Source: CAYWNA01 sp964459305
GTDB lineage: Bacteria > Planctomycetota > Planctomycetia > Pirellulales > Pirellulaceae
Direction of reading: 5' to 3'
DNA: 60,714 nt
NCBI GenBank assembly: GCA_964459305.1
Contig: CAYWNA010000055.1
Span: 1 to 60,714 of the forward strand
Part shown: positions 53,568-60,714 of the stretch, piece by piece
How the letters are laid out: each line of letters opens with the position of its first letter
Numbering within the stretch: position 1 is the stretch's first letter
Made by a program: the position numbers and the translations under genes
The notes under the pieces: model-generated
Seen by the model: only the letters and a program-made list of their open reading frames with translations
Told to the model about the DNA's origin: nothing
The model's database searches: none

Positions 53568-55088
53568 ATGGCGGGTCGCCTGACTTCAACACATGAGACA
53601 TACTGTGCACATGGTGCGCGTCGAATCGGTTTTCTACTTTATGGTTCGGCATTGCTGTTCGTGACGCTTGCGAACTCTTCGTACGGTGAAGCGCCGCGCT
53701 CGTCCGCCTTGCCGGATGCACTCCAGGCGGAGCAGTTGTTGTGGGAGATCGAGCTGGGAAGCCATCATTACACCGTCCCCCGGGTCGATGGCGAGCGGCT
53801 TTACATCGGAGTGAATGACACGCGATTGGACCATCCGGTGCTGAGAAACACCGGCGGTGGAATCCTGATGTGTCTGGAGCGGGCGAGCGGAAAGATGATT
53901 TGGCAACTGCCCATCCCTCGCCTTATGGAGGGGAATATCCCGCCATTTCACTTCAACCACTGGAAATGCGGCGTATGTTCCAGACCGGCAATCGACGGCG
54001 ACCGGCTGTATATCGTTGGGCCTCGCGGTGATGTGCTTTGTCTGGACAAAGACGGCCAGGCGAACGGCAATGACGGAACGTTCCTGCGAGAGACGCAGTA
54101 CATAGGCGTTCCGGAGGATTCCAACTACGAATTGAGCGAAACCGACGGAGACATCATCTGGCGTTTTGACATGATCCGCTCAGCGAAGGTGGTGCCGCAC
54201 GACGTGTGTGGCAGTTCGCCGGCTGTGCATGGTGATTATCTGTACGCGTGCACGTCGAACGGAGTGGACAACACTCATAGGACCGTCGTGAATCCATCGG
54301 CTCCGAGCCTGATTGCGCTGGACAAGAAAACAGGCTGGCTGGCCGGTGTGGATGGAGAGCTGATCGGCGAGCGAATGCTCCACGGCCACTGGTCCTCGCC
54401 CGTGGCGATGACTATCGAGGGTAAGACAACGATTCTGTTTGGCGGCGGCGACGGGGTGTTGTACGCCTTCGAGCCGCTTGATCCGCCGACGACCGCGAAG
54501 CCGCGCACACTGAAGACGATCTGGAAGTATGATTGCTGTCCGCAGGATTACCGGGAACGTGACGGCCAGCCGATTCCGTACGCCCGCTGGAACCGCAAGA
54601 GTCCGGATGGGCCCAGCGAGATCATCTCCACGCCGATAATTCACAACGATCGCATCTATGTCGCCATTGGCCAAAGCCCCATCCACGGTCCCGGCCAAGG
54701 CATGCTCTCCTGCATCGACGGTGCGACGGGGAGTAAGATCTGGGAGAGCCGCGAAGTCGGTCGCACGCTGTCCGATGTCGCGATCCATGACGGGTTGCTG
54801 TACGCGTCCGACTATTCGGGCCGGCTGAACTGCTTTGATGCGGACACCGGTGAACACGTCTGGCAACAGCAATTGGACGCCGGCGTATGGTGTTCCTCGC
54901 CCGTCGTGGCGGATGGCAAGGTGTACACCAGCACCGAGCGGCAGACGCTATGGGTTTTGAAGGCCGGTCGAGAGAAACAGGTCTTGTCTCGCTGTCGCGT
55001 TCGATCGATGGCGATCACCCCCGTTTTTGAGGAAGGCGTTCTCTATCTTCCGACCCAGAGGCGGCTGTTTGCGGTGAAGATCAGGTAG
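53568..55088 (+). CDS. Secreted PQQ-like beta-propeller protein
   Basis: The 506-residue form starts at ATG 53568 behind AAAGGGA; the upstream open frame crosses a palindrome and was rejected. A signal peptide follows (RIGFLLYGSALLFVTLANSS). Blades have the PQQ pattern: LMCLERASGKMIWQLPIPRL, VLCLDKDGQANGNDGTF, LSCIDGATGSKIWESREVGR, LNCFDADTGEHVWQQQLDAG. The protein looks like a full eight-blade propeller. Some relatives are quinoprotein dehydrogenases, but cofactor ligands are not evident, so a binding or BamB-like role is equally possible. Confidence 0.85.
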   Translation: MAGRLTSTHETYCAHGARRIGFLLYGSALLFVTLANSSYGEAPRSSALPDALQAEQLLWEIELGSHHYTVPRVDGERLYIGVNDTRLDHPVLRNTGGGILMCLERASGKMIWQLPIPRLMEGNIPPFHFNHWKCGVCSRPAIDGDRLYIVGPRGDVLCLDKDGQANGNDGTFLRETQYIGVPEDSNYELSETDGDIIWRFDMIRSAKVVPHDVCGSSPAVHGDYLYACTSNGVDNTHRTVVNPSAPSLIALDKKTGWLAGVDGELIGERMLHGHWSSPVAMTIEGKTTILFGGGDGVLYAFEPLDPPTTAKPRTLKTIWKYDCCPQDYRERDGQPIPYARWNRKSPDGPSEIISTPIIHNDRIYVAIGQSPIHGPGQGMLSCIDGATGSKIWESREVGRTLSDVAIHDGLLYASDYSGRLNCFDADTGEHVWQQQLDAGVWCSSPVVADGKVYTSTERQTLWVLKAGREKQVLSRCRVRSMAITPVFEEGVLYLPTQRRLFAVKIR

Positions 55089-55193
55089 GCAACGGAAAGT
55101 CCGGGCATTTTCTTGACCGGTCGCACCCAAAGCAGTACGCTGACAGACTCGGTGACGGATCAAACTTCCTCTGACGACTGGAGTGAAAAAGCC

Positions 55194-56783
55194 ATGAACA
55201 TGCCCAATGAAAAGAAACAACACGCTGATCACCAACATGACGGATCGTCGTGTCACTGTTGTCCCGACAGCCAGTGGCACCGGGACCTGGACTTGAATCG
55301 GCGGAAGTTCCTGGCGACCGCGGCCGTCAGCGGTGCCGTGCTGGGTGGGTTGAGTTGGACGAGTCTGGCTGCGGCGAGCGAGTCGGAGTTGCCCAAACCC
55401 AAAGGCCGGACGTCGCTGAAGGCGCTTCCCATTCTGGTCTGGAATCATGCCAAACCGGCCCCGATGCGCAGTTGGAGGTCGTGGGGGGGAATTGAAAACC
55501 CCGAGCAAGCTGACGAAGAAGTCGCTCGAATCAAGAAGGAACTGGTGGGCATCGCCAAATCGGCCGACTTCCCCGTCGAGTTCGCCGAAGTGGCCTCGGT
55601 GAACGACATCCGGACGATGGCCGACTCGCCGGAGGTGAAGGCGGCCGACGTGGTGATCGTCTATGGTGCCGGAAGCCGGGTGAACGGCTGTCAGGACTTC
55701 GGGAAAGACATCATTTTCTTTCAGCGTCACCGCAGCGGGCCTGTCTACCTGCAATACGAGATCGTCAGTCCCGCTTTTCTGCGACAGCGAACGGATGACG
55801 TGGCGTTTGAACACATCACGTTCGACGACGTCGTGACCGATAGTCTTGACGAACTGACTTGGCGGCTTCGGGCTCTTTGCGGCCTGAAGAACACACGTTC
55901 ATCGAAAATCTTGTGTATTGGAGGACCGGGCGGTTGGGCTCAACCACGGGGTGTCATTCCCGAACTGGTCGAGAAAGTTTGGGGGCTGGATATGCAGACC
56001 GTCTCTTATGACGATCTGGGCGTTCTGATCCAAGAGGCCCGTGGGGATGAGAAAACTGTGGCCCTTGCCAAGAAGCGAGCCGACGCCTATCTCAGTCTCC
56101 CCGAAACTACACTGGAAACCAAACGCGAGTACGTCGACAACTGCTTCCTGCTGGATCAAGTCTTTCGCAGTCTGATGGCCGAGGCCGACTGCCGGGCCAT
56201 CACAATACACGGCTGCATGAGCACGATCATGCCCAAGGCCCTCACGTCGGCGTGCCTGACGCTCAGCACGCTGAACGACGACGGATATCTGGCCTTCTGC
56301 GAGTCCGACTTCGTCGTGATTCCATCGGGAATCCTGATGGCGAACATCAGCGACAGGCCCGTCTTCCTGAACGACCCAACCTATCCGCACGACGGCGTGA
56401 TCACACTAGCTCACTGCACGGGTCCGCGCAAAATGAACGGTAAGACGCTCGATGCGGCCCGAATCGTCACGCACTTCGAATCGGACTACGGCGCCGCGCC
56501 GAAAGTCGAAATGCCCAAGGGCCAGGTCGTGACGAATATCGCACCGGACTTCAAGTCCGAACGTTGGATGGGGCTGCTTGGCACGATCGCCGACGCACCG
56601 TTCTTGCCGATCTGCCGCGATCAGATCGATGTGGCGTATGACGTGCCCGACCAATTGGTCGCCGAACGCATGCCCGGATTCCACTGGATGACCGCCTACG
56701 GCGACTGCATGAAGGAATTGGGCTACGCCCTCCGCCGCGTGGGCATCGCATGGGACAACCTCAATGAGGTTCCCACGGCGTAA
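55194..56783 (+). CDS. Tat-exported sugar isomerase-like protein (fucose/arabinose isomerase fold)
   Basis: The 529-residue protein starts at ATG 55194 with GGAG upstream. The N-terminus contains a His/Cys-rich patch (HADHQHDGSSCHCCPDSQWH) and then the Tat signal LNRRKFLATAAVSGAVLGGL. The mature part shows an alpha/beta N-terminal domain (KAADVVIVYGAGSRVNGCQD), a middle domain with CRAITIHGCMSTIMPKALTS and FCESDFVVIPSGILMANI, and a C-terminal beta domain with GVITLAHCTGPRKMNGKT and ARIVTHFESDYGAAP. This order resembles the L-fucose/L-arabinose isomerase superfamily. Export is unusual for such an enzyme, and the His/Cys patch before the signal may bind metal. Confidence 0.7.
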   Translation: MNMPNEKKQHADHQHDGSSCHCCPDSQWHRDLDLNRRKFLATAAVSGAVLGGLSWTSLAAASESELPKPKGRTSLKALPILVWNHAKPAPMRSWRSWGGIENPEQADEEVARIKKELVGIAKSADFPVEFAEVASVNDIRTMADSPEVKAADVVIVYGAGSRVNGCQDFGKDIIFFQRHRSGPVYLQYEIVSPAFLRQRTDDVAFEHITFDDVVTDSLDELTWRLRALCGLKNTRSSKILCIGGPGGWAQPRGVIPELVEKVWGLDMQTVSYDDLGVLIQEARGDEKTVALAKKRADAYLSLPETTLETKREYVDNCFLLDQVFRSLMAEADCRAITIHGCMSTIMPKALTSACLTLSTLNDDGYLAFCESDFVVIPSGILMANISDRPVFLNDPTYPHDGVITLAHCTGPRKMNGKTLDAARIVTHFESDYGAAPKVEMPKGQVVTNIAPDFKSERWMGLLGTIADAPFLPICRDQIDVAYDVPDQLVAERMPGFHWMTAYGDCMKELGYALRRVGIAWDNLNEVPTA

Positions 56784-56989
56784 GAAACAGTGACGGATAC
56801 CGGAAGGTCCCGGCTGCCGGACGGGACCTTCAAGCGGCAGGAAGACGTTGCCACGCGATTCCAGGTGTAGGATGGGGCAGAGCGAACCAATGTCAGTCGG
56901 CGTTGCCTCGACGTACGGTCGGCCAGGGTCCACAGACATCGAATCACCGGTAGTGGGTGAAATGAACCCCGTAATTGCAGACTCTTCCT

Positions 56990-57136
56990 CGTGGGATAGG
57001 CTTCCAGCCTGTCAGGGTAGCGTCCAAGTGCATTTCTTGGTCGGTCGGTAGACACCACGAAACGTGTTGTCTACTGATCGGACAAGTATGGGCTGAATCA
57101 ACGGCAAATTCCGACAGGCTGGAAGCCTATCCCACG
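56990..57136. repeat. Dispersed palindrome, family F
   Basis: CGTGGGATAGGCTTCCAGCC plus TGTC (56990-57013) pairs perfectly with 57113-57136 over 24 nt; the centre is about 100 bp. It lies upstream of the MFS gene. Confidence 0.9.
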
Positions 57137-57262
57137 ACATTTATGCAACGCTGGAGCGAAGTAGAGCTGGAATCGGCCACTCGCCGGGCGGGATATCTCT
57201 TCCTGGGTCTTGGCGGTATAATACTGTTCCCGCACGCGCAAGTTTTGATGTTGCGCTTTTTC

Positions 57263-57328
57263 GTAGGACGGGTCTCCCGACCCGTCGTTTCCCATGCTTC
57301 TCAAGTCGGGTCAGGAGACCCGACCTAC
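57263..57328. repeat. Dispersed palindrome, family E
   Basis: GTAGGACGGGTCTCCCGACC plus CG (57263-57284) pairs with CGGGTCAGGAGACCCGACCT plus AC (57307-57328) with few mismatches. The centre is 22 bp. Its GGGTCTCC core resembles the segment inserted in the sulfatase at 49745-49890. Confidence 0.85.
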
Positions 57329-57463
57329 AGAAAACGCGACGAATACGGAATACCGCAACTTCAAAACGCGCAAGCGCTGACGGGCTCGAGAGATTCGGCG
57401 TCCGAGGCGCCCCCGCCAAACCGTGGCAACCCGCCAACACCTGCTCATCGAAATGGAACAAGA

Positions 57464-58777
57464 TTGACCGCGCAACGACTGTACACCCGTGATTTTGCCA
57501 CCGTGTTCGTCAGCCATATCGGTTTTGTGCTGGCCAATACGTTGCTGGCCCATTATGCGCGCTGGATCGGGTATCTCGGCGGCGACGAGCGCGATATTGG
57601 TCTGGTCATGGGTGTGGCGCCAATCGTCAGCTTGCTCTTTCGTCCCTGGCTGGGACCCTGTATCGATCGGCTCGGCGTGCGGACGACATGGATCATTGGC
57701 GAGACCATTCTGTTGACCGCCGTTCTGGCAAATTTGCTGGCCAGTGGCGTTGGCCCCTACCTGTACGTCGTGCGCACCTTGATGACGCTCGGCGTGGCGA
57801 TTGTCTTCGCCAGCAGCCTGACTTATATCACGCACTTGGCCCCGCCGACACGACAAGCGGAGGCGATCGGGGTCTTCGGGGCCGGCGGCTTTTCGGGAAT
57901 GATCGTGGGGCCGATGATTGGCGATTGGATTCTGGGCGGACTCGATCGCTCGTACGGCAACTTCGCGGTCTACTTCACCGTCGTTGCCCTGGCGATCGTG
58001 GGTTCGGCAACGATGCTACTGTTTGTACGGCCGGTGCCAATCAAGGGAAGACCGACAAGGATAAGGTTGCATGACTTCACCCATACCGCCCGGCAGCATT
58101 GGCCGGGGGCCATTCTGCTGGTCAACATTCTGTTCGGCGTCTGCATGACGGTGCCGTTCGTGTTTCTTTCGCGCTACCTGGACTACGCCGAGATCGTCAG
58201 TCCCGGCATGACCACGTTCTTTTTGGTTTATGGCGGCCTGGGGCTGACACTGCGCCTGTCCCTGCGCAAGCTGCCGGCCCGCATAGGCCGTCGGAAGGTC
58301 CTGCTCGCTGGTTTGACAACCCTTTGTTGCGGCTCACTCAGCTTCCTCCTGATCGACGCGGCTCATCCCTGGTGGCTACTGGCGCCGGCGATCCTGCTCG
58401 GCACCGGGCATGCGCTCACGTTCCACACCTTAGCCTCACTGTCGTTGGATTCCTTTCCCGCACCGGTTCGCGGCACCGGTTCGGTCCTGGCTCTAATGCA
58501 CATCGACCTGGGGCTGATTGCCGGTGGCCCGTTGCTCGGCCAAATCGCCTATCGTTTTGGGTATTCTTGGCTGTTCATTGTCACCGCGCTGTGCGCCTTG
58601 GGTGCGAGCGTTCTGTACGCCTGGTCCAGTATTCCCGTGTGGAAATCCCGGCGACTGGCACGGCTGGCAAGTGCGGATGCAGGCCGGACGTGTCCCGCGC
58701 CTCTCGCCACGCCCGCCAGAAAGGAACCGAAATCATGCATCGTGGAGAGCTCCTACTCGACCGACGACGCCCCTTGA
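57464..58777 (+). CDS. MFS transporter
   Basis: I place the start at TTG 57464 because the open frame upstream crosses two palindromes; this gives 437 residues. About 12 hydrophobic spans are visible, starting FATVFVSHIGFVLANTLLAH. The MFS loop signature is PWLGPCIDRLGVRTT after span 2 and a related RKLPARIGRRKVLLAG in the second half. GVFGAGGFSGMIVGPMIGDW resembles the span 4-5 motif of drug- or sugar-efflux MFS members. The substrate is unknown. It lies between the isomerase-like and amidotransferase-like genes on the same strand and may serve uptake of their substrate. Confidence 0.85.
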   Translation: MTAQRLYTRDFATVFVSHIGFVLANTLLAHYARWIGYLGGDERDIGLVMGVAPIVSLLFRPWLGPCIDRLGVRTTWIIGETILLTAVLANLLASGVGPYLYVVRTLMTLGVAIVFASSLTYITHLAPPTRQAEAIGVFGAGGFSGMIVGPMIGDWILGGLDRSYGNFAVYFTVVALAIVGSATMLLFVRPVPIKGRPTRIRLHDFTHTARQHWPGAILLVNILFGVCMTVPFVFLSRYLDYAEIVSPGMTTFFLVYGGLGLTLRLSLRKLPARIGRRKVLLAGLTTLCCGSLSFLLIDAAHPWWLLAPAILLGTGHALTFHTLASLSLDSFPAPVRGTGSVLALMHIDLGLIAGGPLLGQIAYRFGYSWLFIVTALCALGASVLYAWSSIPVWKSRRLARLASADAGRTCPAPLATPARKEPKSCIVESSYSTDDAP

Positions 58778-58833
58778 GGAACGAAGAAAATGACGAAAAA
58801 CGCATCTTGGAATTCCTCGGTGTCTTGAGGTTT

Positions 58834-58903
58834 GGGAGGGCGAAGCTCCTGCTGGAGCCCGTCTGTCGACGATTCTGCGGCTCGGCAGGAGCCTCGCCCT
58901 CCC
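58834..58903. repeat. Dispersed palindrome, family D, copy 3
   Basis: GGGAGGGCGAAGCTCCTGCT (58834 onward) pairs with GGCAGGAGCCTCGCCCTCCC (ending 58903). The arms are in the same family as 29931-30053 and 35201-35322 but without the outer AATTCCCGGACAC flanks. Confidence 0.9.
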
Positions 58904-58990
58904 GACACGCGAATTTCAAAACACGTTCTAAGAAGAGTAAGTAAGATCGCCAGCCAGTCTCGAAAACCGTGCTTCAGAGAGGAATCCTCC

Positions 58991-59824
58991 ATGACCCGGT
59001 TGCCTTCTTCAGTTTTGGCTTTCCTTGTGTTCTGCAGGCTATCGGTTGGCGTCACCTTGGCCGCCGAGAGCGACGCATGGCAGGTGGTGTTCACCACGCC
59101 CCGGGAGTTCGCAGCCATCGACGGGCCGACCGTCTGCATTCTGAACATTCAGCATCCCGATATCATCCGCAAGCAACTCGCGGACAAGCCGGCCGCAGAG
59201 TACTCGGGCTCAAAGCTCCGAGAGCGGATGCAAGCGCAAAGCGGTCTGCGTTGCGTCATGGTCCACTTTACCGAGGTCCGCGCTGAGGACCTGGACCGCA
59301 GTTGCGTCAAGGCAATCCTCATCACGGGGCGATCGAAAGTCGTCGGCCGGAATCTCGACGCCAAGTTCTACCCACTGATCCGGAACACGAAGATTCCCAT
59401 TTTCGGATTCTGTGGCGGGATGCAATTGATCGGGCAGGCCTTTTCCTCCAAGGTTGGACGGCTGCGCATGCTGCGACCAGGCGAGAAGGACCCAAATCCC
59501 AACTACCATCCGGGCCAGTTCAAGGAATGGGGCTTCCTGCCAGTTCGGATCGTGCAGCGCGATCCGTTGTTCGAAGGGCTGCCCGGGGAAATCGTGGTCC
59601 GCGAGGCACATGCCTTTCAAGTAATGCAAGTTCCGGCCGAATTCGAATTGCTGGCATCGACGCCGGAGTGCAAAGTGCAGGCCTTCAAGCACCGTCAACG
59701 GCTGGTCTATGGCACCCAGTTTCACCCGGAAGTCAACAACGACGATCACCCACACGGCCGCGTGATTATCGGAAATTTCTTCCGCCTAGCGGGACTGGGC
59801 CCAGAGCTCGCCCCACGCGATTAA
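58991..59824 (+). CDS. Secreted class I glutamine amidotransferase-like protein
   Basis: The 277-residue protein starts at ATG 58991 (GAGAGGAAT upstream) with a signal peptide (SVLAFLVFCRLSVGVTLAAE). The fold core is VKAILITGRSKVVGRN, then IPIFGFCGGMQLIGQAF with the nucleophile Cys in G-x-C-x-G, and later YGTQFHPEVNNDDHPHG holding the His-x-Glu partners. The triad is therefore complete, as in peptidase C26/GMP-synthase-type domains. Export suggests a gamma-glutamyl hydrolase-like or other amidase function. No synthetase partner is nearby. Confidence 0.85.
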   Translation: MTRLPSSVLAFLVFCRLSVGVTLAAESDAWQVVFTTPREFAAIDGPTVCILNIQHPDIIRKQLADKPAAEYSGSKLRERMQAQSGLRCVMVHFTEVRAEDLDRSCVKAILITGRSKVVGRNLDAKFYPLIRNTKIPIFGFCGGMQLIGQAFSSKVGRLRMLRPGEKDPNPNYHPGQFKEWGFLPVRIVQRDPLFEGLPGEIVVREAHAFQVMQVPAEFELLASTPECKVQAFKHRQRLVYGTQFHPEVNNDDHPHGRVIIGNFFRLAGLGPELAPRD

Positions 59825-59986
59825 GCTTATCTCGCCTAAACGAGGCGAACGGCACCGTTTGCGCCTGGCATCTGCCGGACGCGCACCAGAGCGTCCGCGT
59901 CCTATCCGCAGATGCGGCGGAGACAGTCCTGGAGATTGTCTGCCAGCACGGGGCAAGCTACGACTTGTGGAATACCCAACCACGAG

Positions 59987-60714
59987 TCACGGCTCATGAG
60001 TCGCCTCCCACCATCCGATGAGCGGCCGCTCGAAGGCATCCCACGCGCGCAGGCCCGCGTCGTGGCTCAGCGCGTTGATGAAACCGAGACCGGATGTGTT
60101 GAACAGATAGAGACCAACCGCGCCCTCGTCGTACAGCTCCAGCGCACGGGCGCGGTACAAGTTTAGGGTCATGTGCTCGCTTTCGTATGTCACCTCGCCG
60201 CGCTCGGATTCCGGCGTGGGGTCGTGACCGGCGACGATGTGCTCTAGGCGAGCGAACAGCTTGCAGGGCGTGCCGTGCACCATCTTGGCGAAGGACGCGA
60301 CAGAAAAGTAGATGTCTCCAAGACCGTGGCGGCCGGGACTGATGTCGTCCACGAGCCCCTCCTTGACCCATCGCTCCACGTCCAAGCCTTGCTGCCGGTA
60401 ATTGGCGCAGTCAAACGACGCGCTCAGGGTCAAACGCCTCCCTGCGGCTTGGCCGGCCTCGTCGAGCACGCGGCGCACGTCCCGCACGAAACCGGTCATG
60501 ACCTCCGCGCACAGCCCATACCAACGCTCGTCTTCAGGCACGGCCAGCGGGTCCACACCGTAGCGTTGTTGGAACGCGTTGACGAGCGGCTCGTCGTATC
60601 CAACGAACGGAGGATGGCGTAGGAAGTCGAGGTGGAGGCCGTCCGGACCGTAACCGACAGCTTCCTTGATGATCGCCAAGCGGAAAGCTCTCACCTCAGG
60701 GTACGCATAGCTCA
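59987..60714 (-). CDS. GHL10-type glycoside hydrolase, 3' part
   Basis: The frame runs off the right edge of the window (YAYPEVRAFRLAIIKEAVG is in-frame to the last complete codon), so only the C-terminal 242 or so residues are present. GYGPDGLHLDFLRHPPFVGY has the barrel strand typical of GHL10/COG1649 family glycosidases. LTLSASFDCANYRQQGLDVE and VKEGLVDDISPGRHGLGDIY continue the TIM barrel. LYDEGAVGLYLFNTSGLGFI is close to the end. It probably acts on glycans outside the cytoplasm; the signal peptide would lie outside the window. Confidence 0.8.
   Translation of the reverse strand, partial: SYAYPEVRAFRLAIIKEAVGYGPDGLHLDFLRHPPFVGYDEPLVNAFQQRYGVDPLAVPEDERWYGLCAEVMTGFVRDVRRVLDEAGQAAGRRLTLSASFDCANYRQQGLDVERWVKEGLVDDISPGRHGLGDIYFSVASFAKMVHGTPCKLFARLEHIVAGHDPTPESERGEVTYESEHMTLNLYRARALELYDEGAVGLYLFNTSGLGFINALSHDAGLRAWDAFERPLIGWWEATHEP

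Noticed and set aside
56975..57463. N-terminal extension of the MFS gene
   Set aside because: The open frame crosses two palindromes (families F and E) and shows no transport-protein character before the first span.
59825..59986. Plus-strand coding-like segment after the amidotransferase-like gene
   Set aside because: About 50 codons read plausibly, but there is no start, no ribosome site and no family I recognise; too little to call.

Overview
This 60.7 kb stretch is GC-rich (about 60% by eye). Its gene content points to a heterotrophic member of the Planctomycetota, probably Pirellulales-like. That placement is an inference from gene content, because there is no rRNA or other phylogenetic marker here. 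The supporting genes are two sulfatases, a DUF1080 protein, a sialate O-acetylesterase relative, NHL and PQQ propellers, Tat-exported oxidoreductases, paired SPFH proteins and a planctomycete-type QueC. No tRNA, rRNA, CRISPR array or intact insertion sequence was seen.

Layout. 0.2-3.5 kb: a large secreted glycosidase-like/FG-GAP protein. 3.6-5.4 kb: a minus-strand cassette (40-aa ORF, AAA ATPase, truncated DUF4276-like protein) that resembles ATPase plus Toprim-like defence pairs. 5.5-9.3 kb: an exported amidohydrolase and a heparinase-like gene broken by an internal deletion. 9.3-13.3 kb: a translationally coupled operon of one ExbB/TolQ-like channel protein and two ExbD-like single-span coiled-coil proteins, ending at a strong terminator. 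13.6-20.2 kb: QueC, a DJ-1/PfpI protein, then a small defence/decay island holding an NTF2-immunity-like pseudogene, a ParDE-type toxin-antitoxin pair and an orphan DUF1156-type DNA methylase. 20-36.7 kb: secreted catabolic genes (ceramidase-like, SASA, MBL hydrolase, nucleoside hydrolase, SGNH remnant, sialidase-like, alpha/beta esterase, methyltransferase remnant, MsrB lipoprotein, DUF1080, sulfatase, NHL, FAD oxidoreductase). 36.9-38.8 kb: a beta-helix protein. 39-48.9 kb: two SPFH genes behind a good promoter, then two very large secreted proteins, then a scar containing a DUF3320-like remnant and the tail of a lost SPFH paralogue. 48.9-60.7 kb: a sulfatase-LamG protein, an M14 carboxypeptidase, a PQQ propeller, a sugar-isomerase-like Tat protein, an MFS transporter, a class I glutamine-amidotransferase-like protein and the 3' end of a GHL10-type glycosidase.

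Two themes cut across the window. First, most larger intergenic gaps contain a long inverted repeat with arms of about 13-32 nt. At least ten sequence families are present, some dispersed in two or three copies. One copy is translated in-frame inside a sulfatase, and one arm forms the C-terminus of a truncated SGNH hydrolase. Second, several genes have lost their middle while keeping recognisable ends (heparinase, SGNH hydrolase, methyltransferase, probably the DUF4276 partner), and others are frameshifted or reduced to tails. The window therefore looks like an actively eroding accessory region. Assembly error is the alternative to exclude. The functional core is export and breakdown of (sulfated) polysaccharide and glycoconjugate material: sulfatases, esterases, lyase, glycosidases, peptidase and an MFS permease.
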